DNA of 64,000 bases from Brevibacterium sp. XM4083 (lineage in GTDB: Bacteria; Actinomycetota; Actinomycetes; Actinomycetales; Brevibacteriaceae): assembly GCF_006489205.2 (NCBI RefSeq), contig NZ_VFYR02000006.1, positions 62,001-126,000 of the forward strand. The letters run 5' to 3'. Shown piece after piece: positions 9,528-18,468 of the stretch; position 1 is the stretch's first letter, and every line of letters begins with the position of its first letter. The notes below the pieces were generated by a model that worked only from the letters and a program-made list of their open reading frames with translations, had not been told where the DNA came from and ran no database searches. The position numbers were made by a program, and so were the translations under genes.

Positions 9528-12422
9528 TCAGCGGCCGGTGAGCTGCCAGGCGTCCTCTCCCGAGGCCTCGACGACCTCGAGTCCCGTCTCCGGGTCGATG
9601 TCGCCGACCCGCAGATCCTCGGCATGGCCGACGCCGTTGCCGTAGCGGTCCTCCCTCGCCGAGGCGGTCCCCCGACTGTCATCGGACGCACCGTACTCGT
9701 CGCCGGAGTCACCGTAGTCGTCGTCGAAGTCCTCGGCGAAGTCATCGGCAGCCGAGGCACCCGCGGAGGGACCTGCCGCCTCGGCGGGTGGGGTCTCCCC
9801 CTTGATGACGGCCAGGGTCGCCGGCAGATCCTCGGGGCGGACGAGGACGTCGCGGGCCTTCGATCCCTCGGAGGGGCCGACGATGCCGCGGGACTCCATG
9901 AGGTCCATGAGGCGACCGGCCTTCGCGAAGCCGACACGGAGCTTGCGCTGGAGCATCGAGGTCGACCCGAACTGGGTGGTGACGACCTGTTCGGCGGCCT
10001 GGAGGAGGAGTTCGAGGTCGTCGCCGATCTCCTCGTCGATCTGCTTCTTCGGCGCCTCGACGGCGACGTCCTCGCGGTAGTTCGGGGTGAGCTGGCCCTT
10101 GACGTGCTCGACGACCTTCTCGATCTCCGATTCGTTCACCCACGCACCCTGGACGCGCATCGGCTTCGCCGCACCCATCGGCAGGAACAGGGCGTCACCC
10201 TGACCGATGAGCTTCTCCGCACCGGGCTGGTCGAGGACGACACGGGAGTCGGCGAGCGAGGACGTCGCGAACGCGAGCCGGGAGGGCACGTTGGCCTTGA
10301 TGAGGCCGGTGACGACGTCGACGCTGGGACGCTGGGTGGCGAGCACGAGGTGGATGCCGGCGGCGCGGGCGAGCTGCGTGATCCGCTGGATCGAGGCCTC
10401 GACGTCGCGGGGGGCGACCATCATGAGGTCGGCGAGCTCGTCGACGACGACGAGGAGGTACGGGTAGGGCTGGAGGACCCGCTCGGACCCGGGCGGCACC
10501 TGCACGCGGCCCTCGCGGACGGCCTTGTTGAACTCCTTGATGTGCTTGAAGCCGAAGTTCGCGAGGTCGTCGTAGCGGGCGTCCATCTCGCGCACGACCC
10601 ATTCGAGCGCCTCGGCGGCCTTCTTCGGGTTCGTGATGATCGGCGTGATGAGGTGCGGGATGCCCTCGTAGATCGTCAGCTCCACGCGCTTGGGGTCGAC
10701 GAGGATCATGCGCACCTCGTCGGGGGTCGCGCGCATCATGATCGAGGTGATCATCGAGTTGACGAAGCTCGACTTACCGGCACCGGTGGCACCGGCGACG
10801 AGGAGGTGGGGCATCTTCGAGAGGTCGGCGACGACGAATCCGCCTTCGACGTCCTTGCCCACGCCCATGACCATCGGGTGGTCGGTCTTGCGTGCGGCCT
10901 TCGAGCGGAGCACATCGCCGAGGGCGACGTTCTCGCGGTCCGAGTTCGGGATCTCGATGCCGATCGCCTTCTTGCCGGGGATCGGCGAGAGGATGCGGAC
11001 GTCGGCGCTGGCCACGGCGTAGGCGATGTTCTTCGACAGCGCGGTGACCTTCTCGACCTTCGTGCCCGCACCGAGTTCGACCTCGTACCGGGTGACCGTG
11101 GGTCCGCGGGAGAACCCGGTGACCTGGGCGTCGATCTTGAACTGCTCGAGGACGTCGCGCAGGGCCTCGACGACGCGGTCGTTGGCCTCGGAGCGCTCCT
11201 TCGCGGGCGGTCCGGGGACGAGGTAGTCCGAGTTCGGCAGGGTGTAGGTGACGTCGCCGGCGAGGGTGAGCTGTTCGACGCGTTCGGGCAGCTGCTCGGT
11301 CGGGGGCGGTGCCGGGGTGTTTGTCGTCGGCACCGGCGCCGAGGCGGCAGCGGAGTTCGCGGTGTGCGCGACGGTCGGCGCGTCCTCCATGCCGATGGCC
11401 TTCTTGAGCGCCGAGGCCTCGCGTTCGGCCTTCGTCGGGCGGCGCTCCCCGGGCTTGAACTGGGGTTCGGTCTCGATGACCGTGGTCGCGGCCTCCTCGT
11501 CGGAGACCTCCTCTTCGCGGATGTAGGCCTTGTCGTAGGCCTTGTCGGCGAGGTCGTCGTCGACGGGGGTGTCGAGCTCGGGGATCTCGGTCTTCTTCTT
11601 CCGGCTGCGGCGCTTGGCGCCCATGACCGGTTTGAGGCTCGAGGTATGGGTGTTCTCGGCCACGAGATCGGTCGAGTTCGCCTCGGCGGTGTCGGCATCC
11701 TCGGCGTTCGGGGTCGGCCGGGCTCCGCCGGTCAGGCGCTGGTAAAGCGCGGTGAGCCGGGTCGGGATCGCGCGGACCGGGGTCGCGGTGACGACGAGGA
11801 GGGAGAAGAGTCCGAGGAGGACGAGCAGGGGGACGGCGACGTAGACGGTCGTGGCGATGACGAGCGGGGAGGAGATGACGAAGCCGAGCGCTCCGCCGCC
11901 GTTGGCCATCGCCTCGCGGGAGTTGACGAAGCTCGGGTTGCCCGCGGCGATGTGGGCGAGTCCGGCCGCCGAGAGGAGCAGCAGGACGATGCCGATGAGG
12001 ATCCGGTTGTTGCCGCGGTTGTCGTCGCCGCGGAGGAAGAGGCGGATCGCATAGGCGAGGAAGACCACCGGCAGGGCGAGTGCGACGCGGCCGAAGGTGC
12101 CTTCGACGACGTTGCGGACCACATCGCTGATCGCGCCGGGGATGTTCCACCATTCGAAGGCGGCGATGACGATCGAGAGCCCGACGAGGAAGAAGGCCGT
12201 GCCGTCCCTCTTCGTCGGTGACTGCTCGTCCGGTTCGTCACTGAGGATCTTTCGCGCACGGTTTCCGGCCATGTGGGCCACTCCCCTCCACGCACCGGTG
12301 ACAACGTTTGTCCCGGGGTCTTCGGTCCCCGCTTGTCCGGAACCGCCCTTCGCCTTGGAGGCCGCCTTAGAGGCAGAGCGCTTTCCGGTACCAGAAGCGG
12401 GGGAAGTCGTTCTGGTCGCCAT
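9528..12422 (-). CDS. ftsK: DNA translocase FtsK
   Basis: A 964-residue septal DNA pump that clears chromosomes from the division site. The first 60 residues are basic, followed by four membrane segments in residues ~70-220 and a charged linker. The motor carries Walker A (GATGAGKSS) near residues 542-550 and Walker B (LLVVVDELADLM) near 655-667. The winged-helix gamma domain that reads polar DNA motifs is near 800-865 (SMLQRKLRVGFAKAGRLMD). The ATG at 12422 is preceded at 12430-12435 by TAGGAT on the minus strand, only 7 nt away, so the mRNA is probably leaderless. The open frame continues to 12587 through a palindromic repeat, and that extension was rejected. Confidence 0.97.
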   Translation of the reverse strand: MATRTTSPASGTGKRSASKAASKAKGGSGQAGTEDPGTNVVTGAWRGVAHMAGNRARKILSDEPDEQSPTKRDGTAFFLVGLSIVIAAFEWWNIPGAISDVVRNVVEGTFGRVALALPVVFLAYAIRLFLRGDDNRGNNRILIGIVLLLLSAAGLAHIAAGNPSFVNSREAMANGGGALGFVISSPLVIATTVYVAVPLLVLLGLFSLLVVTATPVRAIPTRLTALYQRLTGGARPTPNAEDADTAEANSTDLVAENTHTSSLKPVMGAKRRSRKKKTEIPELDTPVDDDLADKAYDKAYIREEEVSDEEAATTVIETEPQFKPGERRPTKAEREASALKKAIGMEDAPTVAHTANSAAASAPVPTTNTPAPPPTEQLPERVEQLTLAGDVTYTLPNSDYLVPGPPAKERSEANDRVVEALRDVLEQFKIDAQVTGFSRGPTVTRYEVELGAGTKVEKVTALSKNIAYAVASADVRILSPIPGKKAIGIEIPNSDRENVALGDVLRSKAARKTDHPMVMGVGKDVEGGFVVADLSKMPHLLVAGATGAGKSSFVNSMITSIMMRATPDEVRMILVDPKRVELTIYEGIPHLITPIITNPKKAAEALEWVVREMDARYDDLANFGFKHIKEFNKAVREGRVQVPPGSERVLQPYPYLLVVVDELADLMMVAPRDVEASIQRITQLARAAGIHLVLATQRPSVDVVTGLIKANVPSRLAFATSSLADSRVVLDQPGAEKLIGQGDALFLPMGAAKPMRVQGAWVNESEIEKVVEHVKGQLTPNYREDVAVEAPKKQIDEEIGDDLELLLQAAEQVVTTQFGSTSMLQRKLRVGFAKAGRLMDLMESRGIVGPSEGSKARDVLVRPEDLPATLAVIKGETPPAEAAGPSAGASAADDFAEDFDDDYGDSGDEYGASDDSRGTASAREDRYGNGVGHAEDLRVGDIDPETGLEVVEASGEDAWQLTGR

Positions 12423-12429
12423 GCTCCAT

Positions 12430-12435
12430 ATCCTA
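12430..12435 (-). promoter_or_regulatory. -10 box of probable leaderless ftsK promoter
   Basis: TAGGAT on the minus strand ends 7 nt before the ftsK ATG. Confidence 0.45.
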
Positions 12436-12501
12436 GGGCGATTCGGCGCGCGGGGCCTGCAAATCCGGAGGTCTCGGCGCGCCTTGAGGGTCGTGTTGCT
12501 T

Positions 12502-12563
12502 CGACGCGGTGATCCGACAAAAACGCGGTCTGCTAACCGCGTTTTTGTCGGATCACCGCGTCG
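12502..12563. repeat. palindrome R1: perfect 28-bp arms with 6-nt loop, contains bidirectional terminator
   Basis: The arms at 12502-12529 and 12536-12563 are exact reverse complements around the loop CTGCTA. The inner part reads AAAAACGCGGT-loop-ACCGCGTTTTT, a GC stem with a T5 run on either strand, so it can end transcription in both directions. It lies between the arsR 3' end and ftsK. A 63-bp stretch starting at 12504 recurs at 15105 with one mismatch. A half copy of the right arm follows at 12586-12616 and encodes the last codons and stop of arsR. Confidence 0.92.
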
Positions 12564-12602
12564 GTGTTCGGAGGGGCGTCGCGTCACCGCGTTTGTGTCG
12601 GA

Positions 12603-13334
12603 TCACCGCGTCGGTGGCTGCTCGTCGTCGGGGCCGCCGAGGCGGTCGCCGGGAGAACTGGTGCGCGCGCTCGGGTGCATGGCGACGAAGACCGCCCACT
12701 CGCGCGCCTCGGCGCCGTCACTGCGGGCAGCGGAGTTCCGGGAGCGGAAGTCCTCGAGCAGGTCCTCGAGTCGCTGCCGGAACTCGTCGACCTCCTCAGC
12801 GGTGAGCATCGCGGCCATCCGACTCATCGTCCGCTCCTCATACGGAGCTGCCGAGAACTCCGCGGAGAACGCATCGATCATCGGGTTCGTCACGTCACCG
12901 GCGTCGATGAACCAGCTCTTGCCGGTCGCGAGGTACGGGATCTCCCGTGCGCCGCGGCGACCGCGGCGCACCTCCTGGGCCGCGAGGAACCCGGTGTCGG
13001 CGAGCATCCGCACGTGGTGGAGGGAGGTCGCAGGATTGAGCCCGGTCGCCTCGGCGATCTCACGGTTGGTCAGCGCCTCATTGAGGCACAGGCGCAGGAT
13101 CCGGAGCCGCACACTCGAGGCGAGCGCCTTTGCCTCTGCGTCGGTGGCGTCGCGGCGCTCGATCGCCACGGCGACACGCTCGGCGTCGCGGGTGGGGCGC
13201 TCGGCGTCGCGGGTGGGGCGCTCGGCGTCGCGGGTGGGGCGCTCGGCGCCGCGGGTCAGGGGCTCGCTGTCGCGGCCAGTGCTTGGCGGTGGGCCTTCTC
13301 GCCCCTCGCCAGGCATTGCCGGCTTCGCGTTCAT
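12603..13334 (-). CDS. ArsR/winged-helix transcriptional repressor
   Basis: A 243-residue protein. The winged helix occupies about residues 68-135, with LRILRLCLNEALTNREIAEA, TGLNPATSLHHVRMLADTG and a wing of GRRGAREIPYLATG. A C-terminal helical segment may be for dimerisation or ligand. No CxC metal site is seen, so the inducer is probably not a metal. The N-terminal 55 residues hold four copies of a 7-residue repeat (AERPTRD), encoded by 21-bp tandem repeats. The gene diverges from an MFS exporter, with two near-identical palindromic operators between them, which strongly suggests it represses both. Its stop codon lies inside a half copy of palindrome R1. Confidence 0.88.
   Translation of the reverse strand: MNAKPAMPGEGREGPPPSTGRDSEPLTRGAERPTRDAERPTRDAERPTRDAERVAVAIERRDATDAEAKALASSVRLRILRLCLNEALTNREIAEATGLNPATSLHHVRMLADTGFLAAQEVRRGRRGAREIPYLATGKSWFIDAGDVTNPMIDAFSAEFSAAPYEERTMSRMAAMLTAEEVDEFRQRLEDLLEDFRSRNSAARSDGAEAREWAVFVAMHPSARTSSPGDRLGGPDDEQPPTR
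13177..13260. repeat. 21-bp tandem repeat, four units, inside arsR
   Basis: Units start at 13177, 13198, 13219 and 13240. The first three are identical and the fourth differs at a few bases. They encode AERPTRD-type repeats in the N-terminal tail of the repressor. The unit is a multiple of 3, so copy number can change without a frameshift. Confidence 0.9.
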
Positions 13335-13372
13335 GGCGTCTCCGCATTCATGCCGTCAACGCTAGCCAACGG

Positions 13373-13456
13373 TTGAGAGAAGTCAATCACTTCGTAATGG
13401 GGCATTGTCCGCCGAGCGCAGTGGTGTCAGACTACTGATTGAGAGAACTCAATCAC
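13373..13456. promoter_or_regulatory. twin operators between arsR and the MFS gene
   Basis: TTGAGAGAAGTCAATCAC at 13373-13390 and TTGAGAGAACTCAATCAC at 13439-13456 match at 17 of 18 positions and are 66 bp apart. The second forms a perfect palindrome, ATTGAG-N4-CTCAAT, at 13438-13453. They sit in the divergent promoter region, one nearer each gene, as expected for a repressor that controls itself and its neighbour. Confidence 0.85.
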
Positions 13457-13489
13457 TGCTGTGATTCCCGCTGACTCGAAGAAGAGCCC

Positions 13490-15025
13490 ATGAGCACAGA
13501 CGACGCTACTGATCCGCCGACTACACCGGTGCCGACGACACCGCCCCCGATGCCTTCACCGCTGCCCGCACCGGCCTCTCAGTCAGAGCCGGCGGAATCG
13601 TGCCCGAGCACCACTCCCCCGGACTCACCGTCGAACGCAAGCACGTCGTCAAGCAGCATGCCCCCGACAGCACCGTCGAGCGACACTGCGACACAGACCG
13701 AGCCAAGGTCCTCACCCGCGGACAGCGCTCTGCCGACTTCGTCGTCGAGCTCTGGCTCTCCGACCGGACCACGCTCTCTGTGGCGCCACCACGACTTCCG
13801 GCAGCTGTGGATGGGCGACACTGTCTCCGTCTTCGGCAACCAGCTCGTCCTCTTCGCCCTCCCTCTCATCGCCGTGCAGCTGCTCGAGGCGAACGCGTTC
13901 GAGATGGGCGTCCTCGCCGCGCTCGAGAACGCCGCCTTCCTCCTCATCAGCCTCCCGGCCGGCGCTTGGGTCGACCGGATGCGCAAGCAGCAGGTCATCG
14001 TCGCAGGCGATCTGCTCCGCGCCGCGTTCCTCCTCACGATCCCGCTCGCGTGGGCGCTCGACCTGCTCACCATGGTCCAGCTCTGCATCGTCGCAGCATG
14101 CGTCGGCGTCGTCACCGTCTTCTTCGACGTCGCGAACCAGTCCTATCTGCCCGAGATCGTCGCGGGCGACCAGATCGGCGACGGCAACGGCAAACTTCAG
14201 GCGAGCCAGCAGACCGCCCTCGTCGTCGGCCCCTCGACGGCGTCAGGACTTGTCGGCCTCATCGGCGGACCACTGACGATCGCGGTGACGAGCGTGTGCA
14301 TGGGACTCTCGAGCCTCTTCGTCAGCCGCATCCGCCACCGCGAAGACACGCCACAGCCCGACAGCAGACCGACGCTCGTCGCCGACATCCGCGAGGGCCT
14401 CGCCTTCGTCTTCGGACACCCGCTGCTGCGCCGGATCGTCGCATGCACGGGCCTGTCGAACTTCGCCTCCTCGGCGATCTTCGCACTCCTCGTCCTCTAC
14501 GCGCTGCGCACCCTCGACCTCAACCAGTTCCAACTCGGACTCGTCATGTCCCTTGGTGCCGTCGGCGGCATCGTCGGGGCACTGAGTTCGTCGTGGGTGC
14601 AGAAGGTTATCGGCGAGGGCCGCTCGATCGCGGTCTCGGCGACGCTGTCCGGCCTCACCTCACTCGCCGTCCCCCTCGCCTCCGTCCTCCCGTCGCTGCC
14701 GACGCTGCTCATCGGGTGGCTCGTCCTCTCATGCTGCGTCGTCGTCTACAACGTCACGCAGGTGAGCTTCCGCCAGCGGCTGTGCCCGAAGCCGCTGCTC
14801 GGGCGGATGAACGCCTCGATCCGCTTCCTCGTGTGGGGTCCGATGCCCGTGGGCGCGTTCCTCGGCGGGACCATCGCGCAGGGGATCGGCATCGTTGCCA
14901 CACTGTGGATCTTCGCGGGCCTCGCCGTGCTCTCCGCCCTGCCGGTGCTCATCTCCCCGCTGGTCGGGATGCGCACGCTCCCCCGCGAACTCGACGCCCT
15001 CGCCGACTCCACGACGACATCGTGA
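13490..15025 (+). CDS. MFS exporter (DHA3-like) with long disordered N-terminus
   Basis: A 511-residue protein. Residues ~1-95 are rich in Pro, Ser and Thr and have no hydrophobic segment. The MFS core starts near SLWRHHDFRQLWMGDT and has 10-12 membrane helices. An LPAGAWVDRMRKQ segment after the first helices matches the MFS loop 2-3 motif. Similar proteins are usually annotated as EntS-like or macrolide-type efflux carriers. The substrate is unknown. AAGAAGAG lies about 4 nt before the ATG. The tail could shorten if an internal start is used, but the operator and ribosome binding site favour 13490. It is probably derepressed when the adjacent ArsR-type protein binds its ligand. Confidence 0.87.
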   Translation: MSTDDATDPPTTPVPTTPPPMPSPLPAPASQSEPAESCPSTTPPDSPSNASTSSSSMPPTAPSSDTATQTEPRSSPADSALPTSSSSSGSPTGPRSLWRHHDFRQLWMGDTVSVFGNQLVLFALPLIAVQLLEANAFEMGVLAALENAAFLLISLPAGAWVDRMRKQQVIVAGDLLRAAFLLTIPLAWALDLLTMVQLCIVAACVGVVTVFFDVANQSYLPEIVAGDQIGDGNGKLQASQQTALVVGPSTASGLVGLIGGPLTIAVTSVCMGLSSLFVSRIRHREDTPQPDSRPTLVADIREGLAFVFGHPLLRRIVACTGLSNFASSAIFALLVLYALRTLDLNQFQLGLVMSLGAVGGIVGALSSSWVQKVIGEGRSIAVSATLSGLTSLAVPLASVLPSLPTLLIGWLVLSCCVVVYNVTQVSFRQRLCPKPLLGRMNASIRFLVWGPMPVGAFLGGTIAQGIGIVATLWIFAGLAVLSALPVLISPLVGMRTLPRELDALADSTTTS

Positions 15026-15104
15026 CCCCGGCCCCGCCTCGGCGAGGGAACACCACTGGACCACATCGACAACAACGCGGTGACACAACCGACCAGAAAC
15101 AACA

Positions 15105-15162
15105 ACGCGGTGATCCGGCAAAAACGCGGTCTGCTAACCGCGTTTTTGTCGGATCACCGCGT
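15105..15162. repeat. palindrome R2: near copy of R1 with bidirectional terminator
   Basis: Arms of 26 bp at 15105-15130 and 15137-15162 surround the same loop CTGCTA, with one G-T mismatch. The 63 bp at 15105-15167 match R1 (12504-12566) at 62 positions in the same orientation. A right half copy is at 15177-15198 and partial left halves (AACAACGCGGTGA) lie at about 15071 and 15102. It sits between the convergent MFS and malate synthase genes. Confidence 0.92.
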
Positions 15163-15224
15163 CGGTGGTTGCGGAGTGTCGGATCACCGCGTCGGTGCCG
15201 CCTGATCGCCGGACGACGCCCGCG

Positions 15225-15247
15225 CCTCAGGCCTCAGGCCTCGGACC

Positions 15248-15252
<5 letters not shown>
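15225..15252. repeat. 7-bp tandem repeat over the malate synthase stop codon
   Basis: Four consecutive units: CCTCAGG, CCTCAGG, CCTCGGA, CCTCAGG. The stop codon of malate synthase (15248-15250 on the minus strand) lies in the last unit. Confidence 0.8.
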
Positions 15253-16852
<1,600 letters not shown>

Positions 16853-16924
16853 CGGTGGTTCTCCTTCTACAGCACCTCTGCGGTGCGTCGAGTATCGCTG
16901 GCAACGGGGTTTGACCGGCGAAAC

Positions 16925-16939
16925 TTTCACATCGTGAAA
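16925..16939. promoter_or_regulatory. palindromic operator upstream of aceB
   Basis: TTTCAC-ATC-GTGAAA, a perfect 6-bp inverted repeat, lies about 30 bp upstream of a GATACT -10 box. The shape resembles sites of IclR- or GntR-family regulators, and no candidate regulator gene is adjacent. A second imperfect pairing, GTGAA-N8-TTCAC, overlaps it at 16934-16951. Confidence 0.65.
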
Positions 16940-16952
16940 TTTATTGTTCACA

Positions 16953-17171
16953 CACCGAAAAGACTATGACGTGATCCACGTCTCGTCAAACCTCTGCCGG
17001 AGCCGTGTCCGCACACCCCCTCGCCGAGGCGGGACCACCCCGAGTCGCCCCGTTCCCGGCGTCGGCGTCGGGGACCCCGGACGGGTGCCCAGCACCGGGG
17101 GGCCGCGTGCCTGCACCCCGCGTCGGGGACCGGGGGCGCCGGTCTCCGCGTCGGGCGAGGCGGCGCGGTTC
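16953..17171. other. intergenic, no gene seen
   Basis: With the aceB leader this gap runs from 16853 to 17171. Apart from the aceB control sites it is very GC-rich. It contains one GCCGAGGCGG motif (17023-17032) and no convincing coding frame or RNA gene. Confidence 0.5.
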
Positions 17172-17987
17172 TCAGTGACTGTGGCCGTCGCGTCCGAGCG
17201 AGGTCACCGGCGCCGCGCCGTGCCGCGTCCACTGGGGAACCGGGCGAGATGTCGGGCCCCATGTGGCCCGTCCCGCGTCGTCGGTGCGCCAGTACCATCC
17301 GACCGGCGACCCGCGTCCGCCGACGGGCGATCCCGCGTCGGGGACCTCAGGCCAGTCCTCGGGCACGTCCTCCCACCCCTCGCGCCGACCCAAGGGAGTC
17401 ATGTCGAGGAGACCGAGGAACCCGGTCACCGGTTCGACACCCCGTCCGGTCGTCGAATACGTGAGGAACACCCGGTCGCCTCGGCGAACGAAGCTGAGCA
17501 GGGACCCCATGTCCCCACCGAGCGGTTCGTCGAGACCGCGGACGGAGAACCACGGCTGCTCGTATCCCATGAAGTGGACGTACGGGCGGACCTCGGACCA
17601 CGCCCCGGAGGTGAGGACGGCGAAGGAGACGCCGCGGGCGTTGAGGTAGACGGAGTCCTGGAGGCTCCATGCCACGGCGGTGCAGCCTTCGCACTGACCC
17701 TGGTGGGGTGCGCCGTCGTACCACATGTGCTTGTAGACGATGAGTTCGTCGCGGCCGTCGAAGAGCTCGCGGAAGGCGACGGCGCCGTCCTCGCCATGGA
17801 CCTCGGCGTCACCGTCGATCTCGACCATCGGCAGGGTGCGACGGGCGGCGGCGATGGCGTCCGCCTCGGCGGTGTGGGCCTTCTCCCGGTCGAGCAGCCG
17901 GGCCCGGGCGTCGCGCCACGTGTCGGCGTCGACGACCTCGGGCAGGCCGGGAATCGTCTCGTCTGACTCTCTGGGGATGAACGTCAT
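17172..17987 (-). CDS. DUF899 family protein (thioredoxin-like fold)
   Basis: A 271-residue protein with the DUF899 signature LIVYKHMWYDG, QCEGCTAVAWSLQDSVYLNARGV and HFMGYEQPWFSVRGLD. The family is described as a predicted thioredoxin-like dithiol-disulfide oxidoreductase. The CEGC pair near residues 103-106 would be the redox site. The real substrate is unknown. The ATG at 17987 follows AAGGAG, and a longer frame upstream to 18374 lacks similarity and was not used. A candidate promoter on the minus strand is TTGAGT-N15-GATAAT (18141-18167). The last 40 residues are Gly/Pro-rich. Confidence 0.85.
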   Translation of the reverse strand: MTFIPRESDETIPGLPEVVDADTWRDARARLLDREKAHTAEADAIAAARRTLPMVEIDGDAEVHGEDGAVAFRELFDGRDELIVYKHMWYDGAPHQGQCEGCTAVAWSLQDSVYLNARGVSFAVLTSGAWSEVRPYVHFMGYEQPWFSVRGLDEPLGGDMGSLLSFVRRGDRVFLTYSTTGRGVEPVTGFLGLLDMTPLGRREGWEDVPEDWPEVPDAGSPVGGRGSPVGWYWRTDDAGRATWGPTSRPVPQWTRHGAAPVTSLGRDGHSH

Positions 17988-18468
17988 GAGCTCCGACTCC
18001 TTCGTCAGCCGCGGGCAGCCGACTGCCAGCGGTGCGCTGTGTGCGAGCGAGCGGCCCACGCCCCTGGTGGAGGTCCCCAGCCGGAGTTCTCCGGGTGGAG
18101 CTCTCCCGCCGGAGATCGTGTGACGCCCGACACTGACGACATTATCGGCCCTGGCGAGCCGACTCAAGACCCACAGGCGACCTTGGCGTCCGGACCAGGC
18201 CGGTTGGGAGGATGGGCTGGCGGCCACGGTGACGGTCGGGCGGGCACAGCTGGGCCGCCTCGGCGGGGGGGGTGGGGGCCGCCTCGGAGCGGGTGGGTGA
18301 GTTGCCTCGCCGGGGATGGCCGGGCCGCATCGGCGGACACGGCTGGGCCGCCTCGGCGGGGGGCGGCGGGCCACCTCGGCGGACCGATGACGCCACCCGA
18401 CCGATCGACCTCACCCCGCCTCGGCGAGCGGACTGCACCCTTGACCAGGGACATCGGTCCGGGCAAAG
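17988..18468. other. 481-bp intergenic region with degenerate GC-rich repeats
   Basis: No gene is supported. The left part holds a candidate promoter for the DUF899 gene. The right part has a roughly 30-bp unit at 18241 repeated near 18334, built around GGGCCGCCTCGGCGG. Further partial units are near 18280, 18325 and 18371, and exact CCGCCTCGGC copies at 18255, 18348 and 18416. A run of eight G followed by T and five G (18265-18278) could form a G-quadruplex. The permease promoter must lie here, but no clear -10/-35 pair was found. Confidence 0.6.

Noticed and set aside
9498..12221. Long plus-strand frame antisense to ftsK (over 900 codons)
   Set aside because: It mirrors the strong codon bias of ftsK, is very rich in Asp, Glu, Arg and Gly with no recognisable domain, and has no ribosome binding site.
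12502..15167. R1 and R2 as ends of an insertion sequence
   Set aside because: No transposase or recombinase lies between them, and no target-site duplication was recognised. They are treated as palindromic repeats with terminators.
12502..15200. CRISPR-like array suggested by repeats R1 and R2
   Set aside because: The units are 2.6 kb apart, are full palindromes rather than repeat-spacer series, and no cas gene is present.
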